A stretch of DNA of 14,225 nt from an uncultured Collinsella sp. (GTDB lineage: Bacteria > Actinomycetota > Coriobacteriia > Coriobacteriales > Coriobacteriaceae): NCBI GenBank assembly GCA_902494815.1, contig CABUVB010000028.1, positions 1 to 14,225 of the forward strand. Reading direction: 5' to 3'. Both the position numbers and the translations under genes were made by a program. This document shows, piece after piece, positions 7,958 to 13,931 of this stretch (the stretch's first letter is position 1; each line of letters starts with the position of its first letter). The notes under the pieces are model-generated. The model did no database searches, had not been told where the DNA came from, and saw nothing but the letters and a program-made list of their open reading frames with translations.

Positions 7958-8042
7958 TAGTCATTGGGGACGTTCTTAAACGACTAGTCATTGGGGACGT
8001 TCTTGTTTGCCTAGTCATTTAAGAACGTCCCCAATGACTAGT
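7958..8042. repeat. Three-unit CTAG-phased palindromic repeat array (REP/REPIN-like)
   Basis: Three 29-bp units share a common core beginning TAGTCATTGGGGACGTTCT. Unit A is 7958-7986 (+), unit B 7985-8013 (+), unit C 8012-8040 (inverted). Neighbours share a TA dinucleotide, so units start exactly 27 bp apart, and the borders carry GTAG (7957) then CTAG at 7984, 8011 and 8038. Unit ends are themselves inverted (TAGTCAT...ATGACTA). B and C form a perfect 22-bp inverted repeat (7983-8004 and 8021-8042) around a 16-nt loop; A and C match over 23 bp. It lies between the starts of two divergent genes. It resembles REP/REPIN elements, which are mobilised by RayT-type transposases, but none is in the window and copy number elsewhere is unknown. 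It may also act as a bidirectional hairpin or insulator. Confidence 0.75.
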
Positions 8043-8064
8043 TTCGTTTGCGGGGGAGGCGTGG

Positions 8065-8070
8065 GACAAT
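8065..8070 (+). promoter_or_regulatory. Putative -10 element (GACAAT) of the K+ channel gene
   Basis: GACAAT lies 42 nt before the ATG at 8112. A 17-bp spacer would put the -35 at 8042-8047 (TTTCGT, poor match), directly at the edge of the repeat array. The call rests mainly on its similarity to elements before the MalY/PatB and ClC genes. Confidence 0.3.
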
Positions 8071-8111
8071 ACCGAGCGAACGTGATTGGGCATCTGGGAA
8101 AAGGGGTCGCG

Positions 8112-8537
8112 ATGAAAAAGCTCAAGACGCTTGCTGATGTGTTACGCCAGGCGGGCTTCGTGCGCATTACGGAGCTGTTCCTCGTCTTCTATCTGCTGTG
8201 CTCGACGGCCGTTTGGCTGTCCGAGCCCACGATCCTCACGTTTGGCGATGGCCTGTGGTTTAGCTTTGAGACGGTCTCGACCATCGGCTTTGGTGACATT
8301 CCGGCCGAGACACCGGTTGCCCGCGCCATTACCGTCATTCTGAGCGTCATCAGCATCTTCTACATCGCCATGCTCACGGGCGTGGCGGTGAACTACTGCA
8401 ATACGCTTATCAAGATGCGTCAAAAGGACACCATGGCACGCTTTATGGATGATCTGGAGCATTTGGAAGAGCTCGATCACGACGAGCTTGCCGATCTTTC
8501 GCGTCGCGTGCGCGAGTATCGTCGACGCCAGCGCTAA
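8112..8537 (+). CDS. Two-transmembrane potassium channel protein
   Basis: A 141-residue membrane protein with the minimal K+ channel layout: TM1 about 20-37, pore helix about 47-56, selectivity filter T57-I-G-F-G-D62, TM2 about 67-92, then a charged, mostly acidic then basic cytoplasmic tail (MDDLEHLEELDHDELADL...REYRRRQR) likely to be helical and to help tetramer assembly. It would form a homotetramer conducting K+. The filter has phenylalanine instead of the more usual tyrosine (GFG for GYG), a tolerated variant. There is no voltage sensor and no RCK/TrkA-N domain, so it resembles a KcsA-type pore. The ATG at 8112 has AAGGGG 5-6 nt upstream; an in-frame start at 8007 would run out of the repeat array and is rejected. 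The LOG-family gene follows after 35 nt and probably shares its transcript. Confidence 0.88.
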   Translation: MKKLKTLADVLRQAGFVRITELFLVFYLLCSTAVWLSEPTILTFGDGLWFSFETVSTIGFGDIPAETPVARAITVILSVISIFYIAMLTGVAVNYCNTLIKMRQKDTMARFMDDLEHLEELDHDELADLSRRVREYRRRQR

Positions 8538-8572
8538 GACGAACGTCGTGCGCCACAACAGGGGGGCCAAAT

Positions 8573-9106
8573 ATGAACATCACCGTGTACCTGGGTGCCA
8601 ACACTGGCAATGACCCAGCGTTTCTGCCCGCGGTGCAGGAGCTGGGCAACTGGATTGGCGCCAACGGACACGCGCTGGTATACGGCGGGTCCAAATCGGG
8701 CCTGATGGGCGCGCTCGCCGATAGCGTGCTCGATGCTGGCGGACGTGTGACGGGTGTTGAGCCGAGCTTTTTTATCGAGGCTGAGTTTCAACATGACGGT
8801 ATCGACGACCTCATAGTGACGAGTGATATGGCGGAGCGCAAGGCCAAGATGATTGAGCTCGGCGATGCGTTCATCGCCTTTCCCGGTGGGACGGGCACGC
8901 TCGAGGAGATTGCCGAGGTCATGTCCGCGGTGTCGTTGGGGCACCTGAGTGCTCCATGCATCCTGTATAACCTGGACGGTTACTACAACGACCTCAAGGC
9001 GCTGCTCGAGCACATGATTGATAAGGGCCTATCGAGCCCGCGGCGCCAGCACGGCATCTACTTTGCCGACGATTTGCGCGAGATTGCCTCGATTATCAAC
9101 GGATAA
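8573..9106 (+). CDS. LOG family (TIGR00730) nucleoside monophosphate phosphoribohydrolase
   Basis: A 177-residue Rossmann-fold cytosolic enzyme. The family hydrolyses the N-glycosidic bond of nucleoside 5'-monophosphates (in plants, cytokinin ribotides), releasing base and ribose 5-phosphate. The signature P104-G-G-T-G-T-L-E-E112 and the upstream SDMAERKAKM (84-93, with R89) form the phosphate and catalytic site, and VYGGSKSGLMG (36-46) is the first nucleotide-binding segment. Length is normal. Start ATG 8573 has a run of six G about 7 nt upstream. Proteins like this are often mislabelled lysine decarboxylase; there is no PLP site. Placement just after a K+ channel suggests co-transcription but gives no clear functional link; a housekeeping nucleotide-salvage role is the simplest reading. 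Confidence 0.88.
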   Translation: MNITVYLGANTGNDPAFLPAVQELGNWIGANGHALVYGGSKSGLMGALADSVLDAGGRVTGVEPSFFIEAEFQHDGIDDLIVTSDMAERKAKMIELGDAFIAFPGGTGTLEEIAEVMSAVSLGHLSAPCILYNLDGYYNDLKALLEHMIDKGLSSPRRQHGIYFADDLREIASIING

Positions 9107-9186
9107 GTCTTGAGCCTGCCCCACTATGGCTCCCAATGGTGCCGTTCGCGGCGTGGATGGTTAGCTTGTCTGGGCAACGCTCGCTC

Positions 9187-9192
9187 TACAAT
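9187..9192 (+). promoter_or_regulatory. Putative -10 element (TACAAT) of the ClC gene
   Basis: TACAAT is a 5/6 match to the -10 consensus and lies 40 nt before the ATG at 9232. TTGTCT at 9166-9171 is the best -35 candidate but leaves a short 15-bp spacer. Confidence 0.4.
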
Positions 9193-9231
9193 AAAACGTA
9201 TCTATGTCGACTTTGACCGCGGGAGGACCCG

Positions 9232-10536
9232 ATGGATAACCTTGCCAAACCCACAAACCGCGCGCTGTTTTTAGTTAGCGTTGCCGTGACCGGTGCGTTC
9301 GCAGGTGCCGCGGTCTGGCTGTTCTTTTTTGCGATGGAGCACGGTATCGACTATCTATGGACCGAGATTCCGCACGCGCTGGGCGTCTCTTCGCCCGAGC
9401 TTGCCAGCGGCCCGTTTGGCTTTTTGCCGTACCCGTTTTTTGTCTGCCTGCTGGGCGGCCTGTTAATCGGTCTATACGAAAAGATGACAGGCACCAAGAC
9501 CGATGACCTCAACCAGGTGATGGCTAAGGTTAAGCAAGACGGGCGCTACCCGTACGACAACCTGGGCAAGCTTTCGCTCGCGGCATTGCTGCCGCTGCTG
9601 TTTGGCGGAAGCATTGGACCGGAGGCCGGCCTGACCGGCGTTATCGCTGGTCTGTGCAGCTGGGTCGGCGACCGCATGCGTCGCTTTGGCGCCGAGTTTA
9701 GGGAGCTTACGCTGTTGGGCACTCAGGCCGCGCTGACGGCGCTCTTTACCGCGCCCGTCTTTGGCTTTGTGGCACCGCTTGCCGGTAGCGCCGACGACCA
9801 GGGCGAAGACGCCGACGATGAGTCCGCGTCCGGCGAGATCACCATCAAGCTGCCCAAGGCGCAAAAGACGGTGGTCTACGGCATTGCGATTGCCGGCGGT
9901 CTGGGCACCTACCTACTGCTTGGCCAGCTTGTGGGCGGCGGCATGGGCATGCCCAGGTTCGAGTCCGCCGAGGTGGGCAACCTGGAACTTGCCTGGCTCA
10001 TTCCGCTGGCGATGGTCGGCACCGTATGCGGCTGGCTGTACTTTGTCTCTGAGCATGCAAGCGAGGCACTGTCCCATGCAATAGGGGAGCGTCCTGTCGT
10101 CAAGGCCATGCTAGCCGGTCTAGCGCTCGCCATCTGTGGCACGGTCCTGCCCTATACCATGTTTGCCGGCGAGACCCAGGCCGACGTGCTCATGGAAACC
10201 TATCTGACCATTCCCGCCGGCGTGCTTATGGCGACCGGTCTTGTTAAGGCCATGCTGACGCCCGCCCTCATCAACCTTGGTTGGCGTGGCGGCCACTTCT
10301 TCCCGGTCATCTTCTCGGGTGTGAGCCTGGGCTACGGCCTTGCCATCCTCACCGGCGCAGATCCGGTCTTTTGCGTCGCCGTCTGCACGGCATCGACGAT
10401 GGGCGCCGTCATGCGTCAACCCGTCATGGTCGTGGGCCTGCTGCTCATGTGCTTCCCACTCAAGGGTATCGTCTGCATGATCATCGCCGCCGTTATCGCC
10501 GCCGGCATTCCGCTGCCCAAGCCGCTGCGCAAGTAG
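9232..10536 (+). CDS. ClC-family chloride channel/transporter homologue lacking the canonical gating glutamate
   Basis: A 434-residue polytopic membrane protein of the ClC superfamily (about ten or more hydrophobic helices). Landmarks: LFGGSIGPEAGLTG at 123-136, equivalent to the GREGP filter loop, and GWRGGHFFP at 350-358, equivalent to GGIFAP. In the first, isoleucine I128 sits where E. coli ClC has gating glutamate E148, with a glutamate (E131) right after the proline instead. A hydrophilic, strongly acidic stretch (about 186-202, DDQGEDADDESASGE) splits the two halves. There are no CBS domains. The start ATG 9232 has GGGAGG 7 nt upstream. It may move chloride or another anion; without the gating residue, coupled Cl-/H+ exchange cannot be assumed. 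An in-frame alternative start is not needed. The stop codon lies inside a hairpin that looks like a terminator (10525-10546). Superfamily secure, substrate open. Confidence 0.87.
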   Translation: MDNLAKPTNRALFLVSVAVTGAFAGAAVWLFFFAMEHGIDYLWTEIPHALGVSSPELASGPFGFLPYPFFVCLLGGLLIGLYEKMTGTKTDDLNQVMAKVKQDGRYPYDNLGKLSLAALLPLLFGGSIGPEAGLTGVIAGLCSWVGDRMRRFGAEFRELTLLGTQAALTALFTAPVFGFVAPLAGSADDQGEDADDESASGEITIKLPKAQKTVVYGIAIAGGLGTYLLLGQLVGGGMGMPRFESAEVGNLELAWLIPLAMVGTVCGWLYFVSEHASEALSHAIGERPVVKAMLAGLALAICGTVLPYTMFAGETQADVLMETYLTIPAGVLMATGLVKAMLTPALINLGWRGGHFFPVIFSGVSLGYGLAILTGADPVFCVAVCTASTMGAVMRQPVMVVGLLLMCFPLKGIVCMIIAAVIAAGIPLPKPLRK

Positions 10537-10546
10537 CGCGGTTTTT
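10525..10546 (+). terminator. Rho-independent terminator overlapping the ClC stop codon
   Basis: CTGCGC (10525-10530) pairs with GCGCGG (10536-10541) around the loop AAGTA, with one T-G pair, and is followed directly by TTTTT (10542-10546). The stop codon TAG (10534-10536) lies within it. Only 25 nt separate the T-run from the next ATG, and no promoter is visible there, so termination may be partial. Confidence 0.5.
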
Positions 10547-10571
10547 CACGAGTCAATTCCAGGGGTACGAG

Positions 10572-11363
10572 ATGATCCTGTACTTTAGCGCGACAGGGAA
10601 CAGCGAGCATGTGGCGCGTCGCATTGCAGCGGCGACAGACGACAAGGTTGTGTCGATTGAGCGTTTTGATGCCGAAGCCCTTCGCCTTGTTGCGACGGAA
10701 GGCCCCTGTCAACTGGGATTTGTTGCTCCGGTGTATGCCTGGGGTCTGCCGACACCGATGATCGAGTTTTTGAAGACTGCCGACCTGTCGATTGCTGCCG
10801 GTGCAAAGGGCGGCGAGCGCCCCTATACGTTCTATGTCTCGACGTACGGTTCGACGACCGGGCAATCGGCCAAGTTCGCCCGCGATCTGCTGCACGAGCG
10901 TGGGCTCGAGTTAGATGCGGCGATGAGCGTCAAGATGCCTGATACCTGGACGCCTGTTTTCGACCTGTCTGACCCTCAAAAGGTTGAGGGTATCAATAGG
11001 GCTGCTGAAGCGCAGATTGATGCTGTGATCGAGGCGGTGCGGGCGCGGCGCACGGGCAATATGATGCGCCATCGCGTGCCCCTGTTTGCATCGTGCGCGT
11101 ATCATGCGTTTGGGCTGCCGCGTATGCAGCAGACGAGCAAGTTTGCCGTCGATGCTAGCCGCTGCGTCGGGTGTAGCCTCTGCGCTAAGCGCTGCCCCAT
11201 GGCGGCGATTGAGATGCGCGACGGCCTTCCCGTCTGGACAAAGCCGGAGTGCGCAGCCTGCCTTCGTTGCCTGCACTGTTGTCCCAAATTTGCCATCTCG
11301 CACGGTAAGCGCACGGCATCCCACGGTCAGTACAGGCATCCCAAGCCAGGTGTGAGGATGTAG
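10572..11363 (+). CDS. EFR1 family protein: flavodoxin-like domain plus two [4Fe-4S] ferredoxin clusters
   Basis: A 263-residue cytosolic redox protein. The N-terminal flavodoxin-like fold starts with LYFSATGNSEHVA (3-15), the FMN-phosphate loop, and keeps the second loop VAPVYAWGLPTP (51-62). The C-terminal part has two ferredoxin motifs: C198-x2-C201-x2-C204-x3-C208-P and C227-x2-C230-x2-C233-x3-C237-P, enough for two [4Fe-4S] clusters. EFR1 proteins are common in anaerobes and presumably carry electrons between flavin and iron-sulfur partners; the physiological partner is unknown. The ATG at 10572 follows AGGGG at about 6 nt; a longer in-frame reading back to 10281 only overlaps the ClC gene and is rejected. 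It converges with the EamA gene, stops 15 nt apart. A short GCGGC/GCCGC hairpin (11363-11377) lies between them. Confidence 0.9.
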   Translation: MILYFSATGNSEHVARRIAAATDDKVVSIERFDAEALRLVATEGPCQLGFVAPVYAWGLPTPMIEFLKTADLSIAAGAKGGERPYTFYVSTYGSTTGQSAKFARDLLHERGLELDAAMSVKMPDTWTPVFDLSDPQKVEGINRAAEAQIDAVIEAVRARRTGNMMRHRVPLFASCAYHAFGLPRMQQTSKFAVDASRCVGCSLCAKRCPMAAIEMRDGLPVWTKPECAACLRCLHCCPKFAISHGKRTASHGQYRHPKPGVRM

Positions 11364-11378
11364 CGGCTGCTGGCCGCG

Positions 11379-12254
11379 CTACTTCCAAACTGCGAGCGCT
11401 GCAGTGCCCAGGACGATGAGAGCGAGACCGATGGCGCTGCGTCGTGAGAGTTTTTCGTTGAATGCCAGGCGCGCAAATAGTACCGATACGACAATCGATA
11501 GTTTGTCGATCTGCACCACGACACTCACCTGGCCTGTGGCGATGGCGTAGTAGCATAGCAGCCACGATGCGCCAGTCGCAATGCCCGATGCCGCGAGAAA
11601 TACGAGTTCGTAGCGGTCTACGCGCACGGCTTGGCCCATCTTGCCTTTAGCTGCCACGATTGCCCATGCCATAACCAGTACCACACAGGTACGGATTGCC
11701 GTGGCCAGGTTGGATTCGACGCCTTCGATGCCAGCCTTGGCAAGGATGGACGTGAGCGCCGCGAACACGGCGGCGCCGAGGGCGTAAGCGAGCCAGGTCC
11801 GGTCTTGCTGCTGCTCGGGTCCGGCAGGCTGCTTCTTCTCGATCATTAAAAACGTGCCGAGGGTGATGACAGCGGTTCCCACGAGCTTAACCGCAAGGTT
11901 GCTCGTCTCGCCAAAAAGTACGATGGCGATCAGTGCGGCGAGTACGGTGCTCATCTTGTCGACCGGTACGACCTTATTGACGTCTCCGATGCCCAACGCC
12001 TTAAAGTAACAGATCCACGAAGCACCGGTAGCGAGTCCCGAGAGGACGAGAAAGAGCCAGGATCTGGGTTCGATGCTGCCGATGGTTCCAATGAATCCAG
12101 AAATGCCCGCCATTGCCCAGGCGAAAACGAGCACCACGCAGGTGCGAATGGCCGTCGCGACATCGGAGTCGGTCTGCTTGATGCCGCATTTGGCCAGGAC
12201 AGATGTGACGCCGGCAAAGAAAGCCGACACAAATGCTGCTGCGACCCACGACAC
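11379..12254 (-). CDS. EamA/DMT-superfamily transporter
   Basis: A 291-residue inner-membrane protein with about ten helices in two EamA repeats. Such transporters mostly export amino acids or metabolites; the substrate is not predictable here. The two halves are strikingly alike: TSVLAKCGI at 17-25 versus TSILAKAGI at 168-176, the identical ATAIRTCVVLV at 33-43 and 184-194, and SGLATGASW versus SGIATGASW, all offset by 151 residues. The halves are joined by a hydrophilic linker (about 139-153, EKKQPAGPEQQQDR). The start is the GTG at 12254 with GAGGAG 11 nt upstream, a rather long spacing; no in-frame ATG suits better. The gene sits just downstream of the ABC operon terminator, so it is probably transcribed on its own, with a promoter that would overlap that hairpin. 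Confidence 0.9.
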   Translation of the reverse strand: MSWVAAAFVSAFFAGVTSVLAKCGIKQTDSDVATAIRTCVVLVFAWAMAGISGFIGTIGSIEPRSWLFLVLSGLATGASWICYFKALGIGDVNKVVPVDKMSTVLAALIAIVLFGETSNLAVKLVGTAVITLGTFLMIEKKQPAGPEQQQDRTWLAYALGAAVFAALTSILAKAGIEGVESNLATAIRTCVVLVMAWAIVAAKGKMGQAVRVDRYELVFLAASGIATGASWLLCYYAIATGQVSVVVQIDKLSIVVSVLFARLAFNEKLSRRSAIGLALIVLGTAALAVWK

Positions 12255-12271
12255 GGGTTGAGCGCCTCCTC

Positions 12272-12298
12272 AAAAAAGACCACGCCAGATCTATGGCG
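12272..12298 (-). terminator. Rho-independent terminator of the GntR-ABC operon
   Basis: On the minus strand CGCCA (12298-12294) pairs with TGGCG (12287-12283) around a 6-nt loop, followed by TGGTC and a run of six T (12277-12272). It starts 25 nt after the permease stop and ends in the leader of the EamA gene. The stem is only 5 bp, so strength is uncertain. Confidence 0.5.
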
Positions 12299-12322
12299 CA
12301 TGTCCAATGATACCGCGCTTGC

Positions 12323-13030
12323 CTATAGGTTGCGTGCCCGGTAGACCTTGGTGCTGATGGCGCAGCTGACAGCGCCAAGGACGACCGTTGCCAGCGCGGC
12401 AATTCCTGCGCACAGGAAGCCAAGAACGGAAGGATCGGGATTCGCCCCGGCAATCATCGACATGAGCTGGTTGCTGATGGGGTTGAATGAGTTTAGCGTG
12501 ACCATGATAAGGCACATGTATAGGGCGTATAGACCAACGGATAGGCGTTGCGCCTTCATGTGTTCAAATCGAAAGAACAGAGGTAGTACCAAAAACACCG
12601 CCATGAGGGAGAAAAGCATCGATATTGCCGAGGCGATTGCGGTCTCAAAGACGGTCTCTCCCGTGGAGGGGATACCCACGCTGTTTAAGATCGGGATGGC
12701 GACGATACTCAACAGCACGGCCGCGCACGTCATGATGACCGAGAAAATAGTGATGCACAGGTAGCGTGCGCTGACGATGTCTTTGCGTGAGATGGGCAGC
12801 GTTGCCCGATAGCGCTCCCATCCGTTTTGGTTGTCGAGCCCGGCCAGCGACGTCATGGCCATGATGGGCGACATGGCACTGATCGCGAAGGCGCCGGCGG
12901 CGCTCATATCGGAATCACCATTCGATGCCCTGACGGCGGTCAGCACGACGAAGATGAACAGGCCGACACCTGCGATGCTCGGGACGAGCGTGCGAACGAT
13001 GGCAAGCTCGGACATAATGGCGCGTTTCAT
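12323..13030 (-). CDS. ABC-2 type transporter permease (ABC2_membrane_5-like)
   Basis: A 235-residue membrane protein with about six helices (roughly 13-33, 44-62, 90-115, 128-153, 163-182, 203-226). The segment RATLPISRKDIVSARYL (75-91) after the second helix is the hallmark of the small ABC-2 permeases that pair with a single ATPase. It would form the membrane part of an exporter with the ATPase encoded just upstream. Its ATG at 13030 overlaps the ATPase stop by 4 nt (ATGA), and AAAGGGG lies 7 nt upstream. Closest in organisation to YtrC/YtrD- or bacitracin/bacteriocin-immunity-type permeases regulated by a GntR protein; the exported compound is unknown. Confidence 0.88.
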   Translation of the reverse strand: MKRAIMSELAIVRTLVPSIAGVGLFIFVVLTAVRASNGDSDMSAAGAFAISAMSPIMAMTSLAGLDNQNGWERYRATLPISRKDIVSARYLCITIFSVIMTCAAVLLSIVAIPILNSVGIPSTGETVFETAIASAISMLFSLMAVFLVLPLFFRFEHMKAQRLSVGLYALYMCLIMVTLNSFNPISNQLMSMIAGANPDPSVLGFLCAGIAALATVVLGAVSCAISTKVYRARNL

Positions 13031-13908
13031 TTCAAAGCCCCTTTCAGCATGAAGCGAAGATAGTCATCAATGGTTGCCCGATCGCAGGGAATCTCGGGGA
13101 AGGCCTCGAGCGTTTCGCGACGGTTGGACACGAGCACGTCCACGCTATAGGCGTGGTGGACGGCACGGGCGCCTTCGACGTAAGCCATAAGCTCGGCGGC
13201 CTGTGCTTGGGTACAGTGGGCGATGCCAGCGCGGTCGGTAATTTCCTCGCGCGGCAGGTCAAATACAATCGAGCCAGCATCGATGCAGATAACGCGGTCG
13301 GCGGTGCGATCGAGGTCGGACGTAATATGGCTCGAGAGCAGCACGCTGTGCAGGCCGTCGGCGACAAAGGCAAGCAGCTCATCAAGCAGTTCCTCGCGTG
13401 CCATGGGATCGAGGCCCGCGGTGGCTTCGTCCAAAACGAGCAGCTTGGCATTGTGGCTGAGTGCACAGGCAAGCTGCAGTTTCATGCCCATGCCGCGGGA
13501 GAGGTCCTTGACTTTTGTCTTAGGATCGAGGCCAAATCGGTTGATGAATCCGGCGAACGTTTCGCGGTCCCACGTGGGGTACGCCGGGCCTACGAGCGAC
13601 TCGATCTGGCCCACCTTGAGCGTGGAGGGGAAGGGGCACGTGTCCAGGACAAGACCGACGCGGGAGCGTAGATGGCGTTGCGACTCATCGGGCGCGTCGG
13701 CGCCACAGCGCTGCCCAAACAGGTACACTTCGCCCGCATCGAGCTTTATAAGCCCGAGGGCAGCTCGAATCGTCGTTGTTTTGCCAGCACCGTTGGCGCC
13801 AACAAAGCCGACGATCTGGCCAGGCTCCACGGCAAGCGTGACGTCGCGCAGCGAAAAGCGGTCACTTACAGTGCGTGAGATGCCTTTGAGTTCTAGCAAG
13901 TTTTGCAT
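13027..13908 (-). CDS. ABC transporter ATP-binding protein (YtrB/CcmA-type)
   Basis: A 293-residue cytosolic ATPase that would drive the adjacent permease. Walker A is G37-A-N-G-A-G-K-T-T45, the signature is LSRGM (136-140), Walker B LLVLDE with D160/E161, the D-loop AGLD follows, and the H-loop is H194 in SSHIT. The Q-loop position reads VGLVLDTCPF, with aspartate instead of glutamine, as is common in YtrB-like ATPases. The C-terminal 70 residues are a short accessory region (HCTQAQAAELMAYVEGARAV). The ATG at 13908 has AGAAAGG 7 nt upstream. It lies 23 nt after the GntR gene and overlaps the permease gene by 4 nt, so the three form one operon. Confidence 0.95.
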   Translation of the reverse strand: MQNLLELKGISRTVSDRFSLRDVTLAVEPGQIVGFVGANGAGKTTTIRAALGLIKLDAGEVYLFGQRCGADAPDESQRHLRSRVGLVLDTCPFPSTLKVGQIESLVGPAYPTWDRETFAGFINRFGLDPKTKVKDLSRGMGMKLQLACALSHNAKLLVLDEATAGLDPMAREELLDELLAFVADGLHSVLLSSHITSDLDRTADRVICIDAGSIVFDLPREEITDRAGIAHCTQAQAAELMAYVEGARAVHHAYSVDVLVSNRRETLEAFPEIPCDRATIDDYLRFMLKGALK

Positions 13909-13931
13909 GGTATAGCCTTTCTTGCAGATGG

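Noticed and set aside
7958..8042. Repeat array as a CRISPR
   Set aside because: Only three units, one inverted, with no unique spacers between them; units tile directly against each other.
8007..8111. Upstream TTG start adding 35 residues to the K+ channel
   Set aside because: The extension is translated from the repeat array and presumed promoter; the ATG at 8112 has a good ribosome site and gives a normal-length channel.
8573..9106. Lysine decarboxylase label for the LOG protein
   Set aside because: The PGGTGTLEE motif defines LOG phosphoribohydrolases, and no PLP-binding lysine motif is present.
9107..9186. Possible hairpin GAGCC...GGCTC as a terminator after the LOG gene
   Set aside because: The stem is only 5 bp with a long loop and no T-run follows.
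10281..10571. N-terminal extension of the EFR1 frame
   Set aside because: It overlaps the ClC coding region in another frame, is arginine/proline-rich without motifs, and the flavodoxin loop starts right after the ATG at 10572.
13153..13915. Plus-strand frames of 172 and 230 residues opposite the ABC ATPase
   Set aside because: The minus strand carries all ABC ATPase motifs; the overlapping frames have none.
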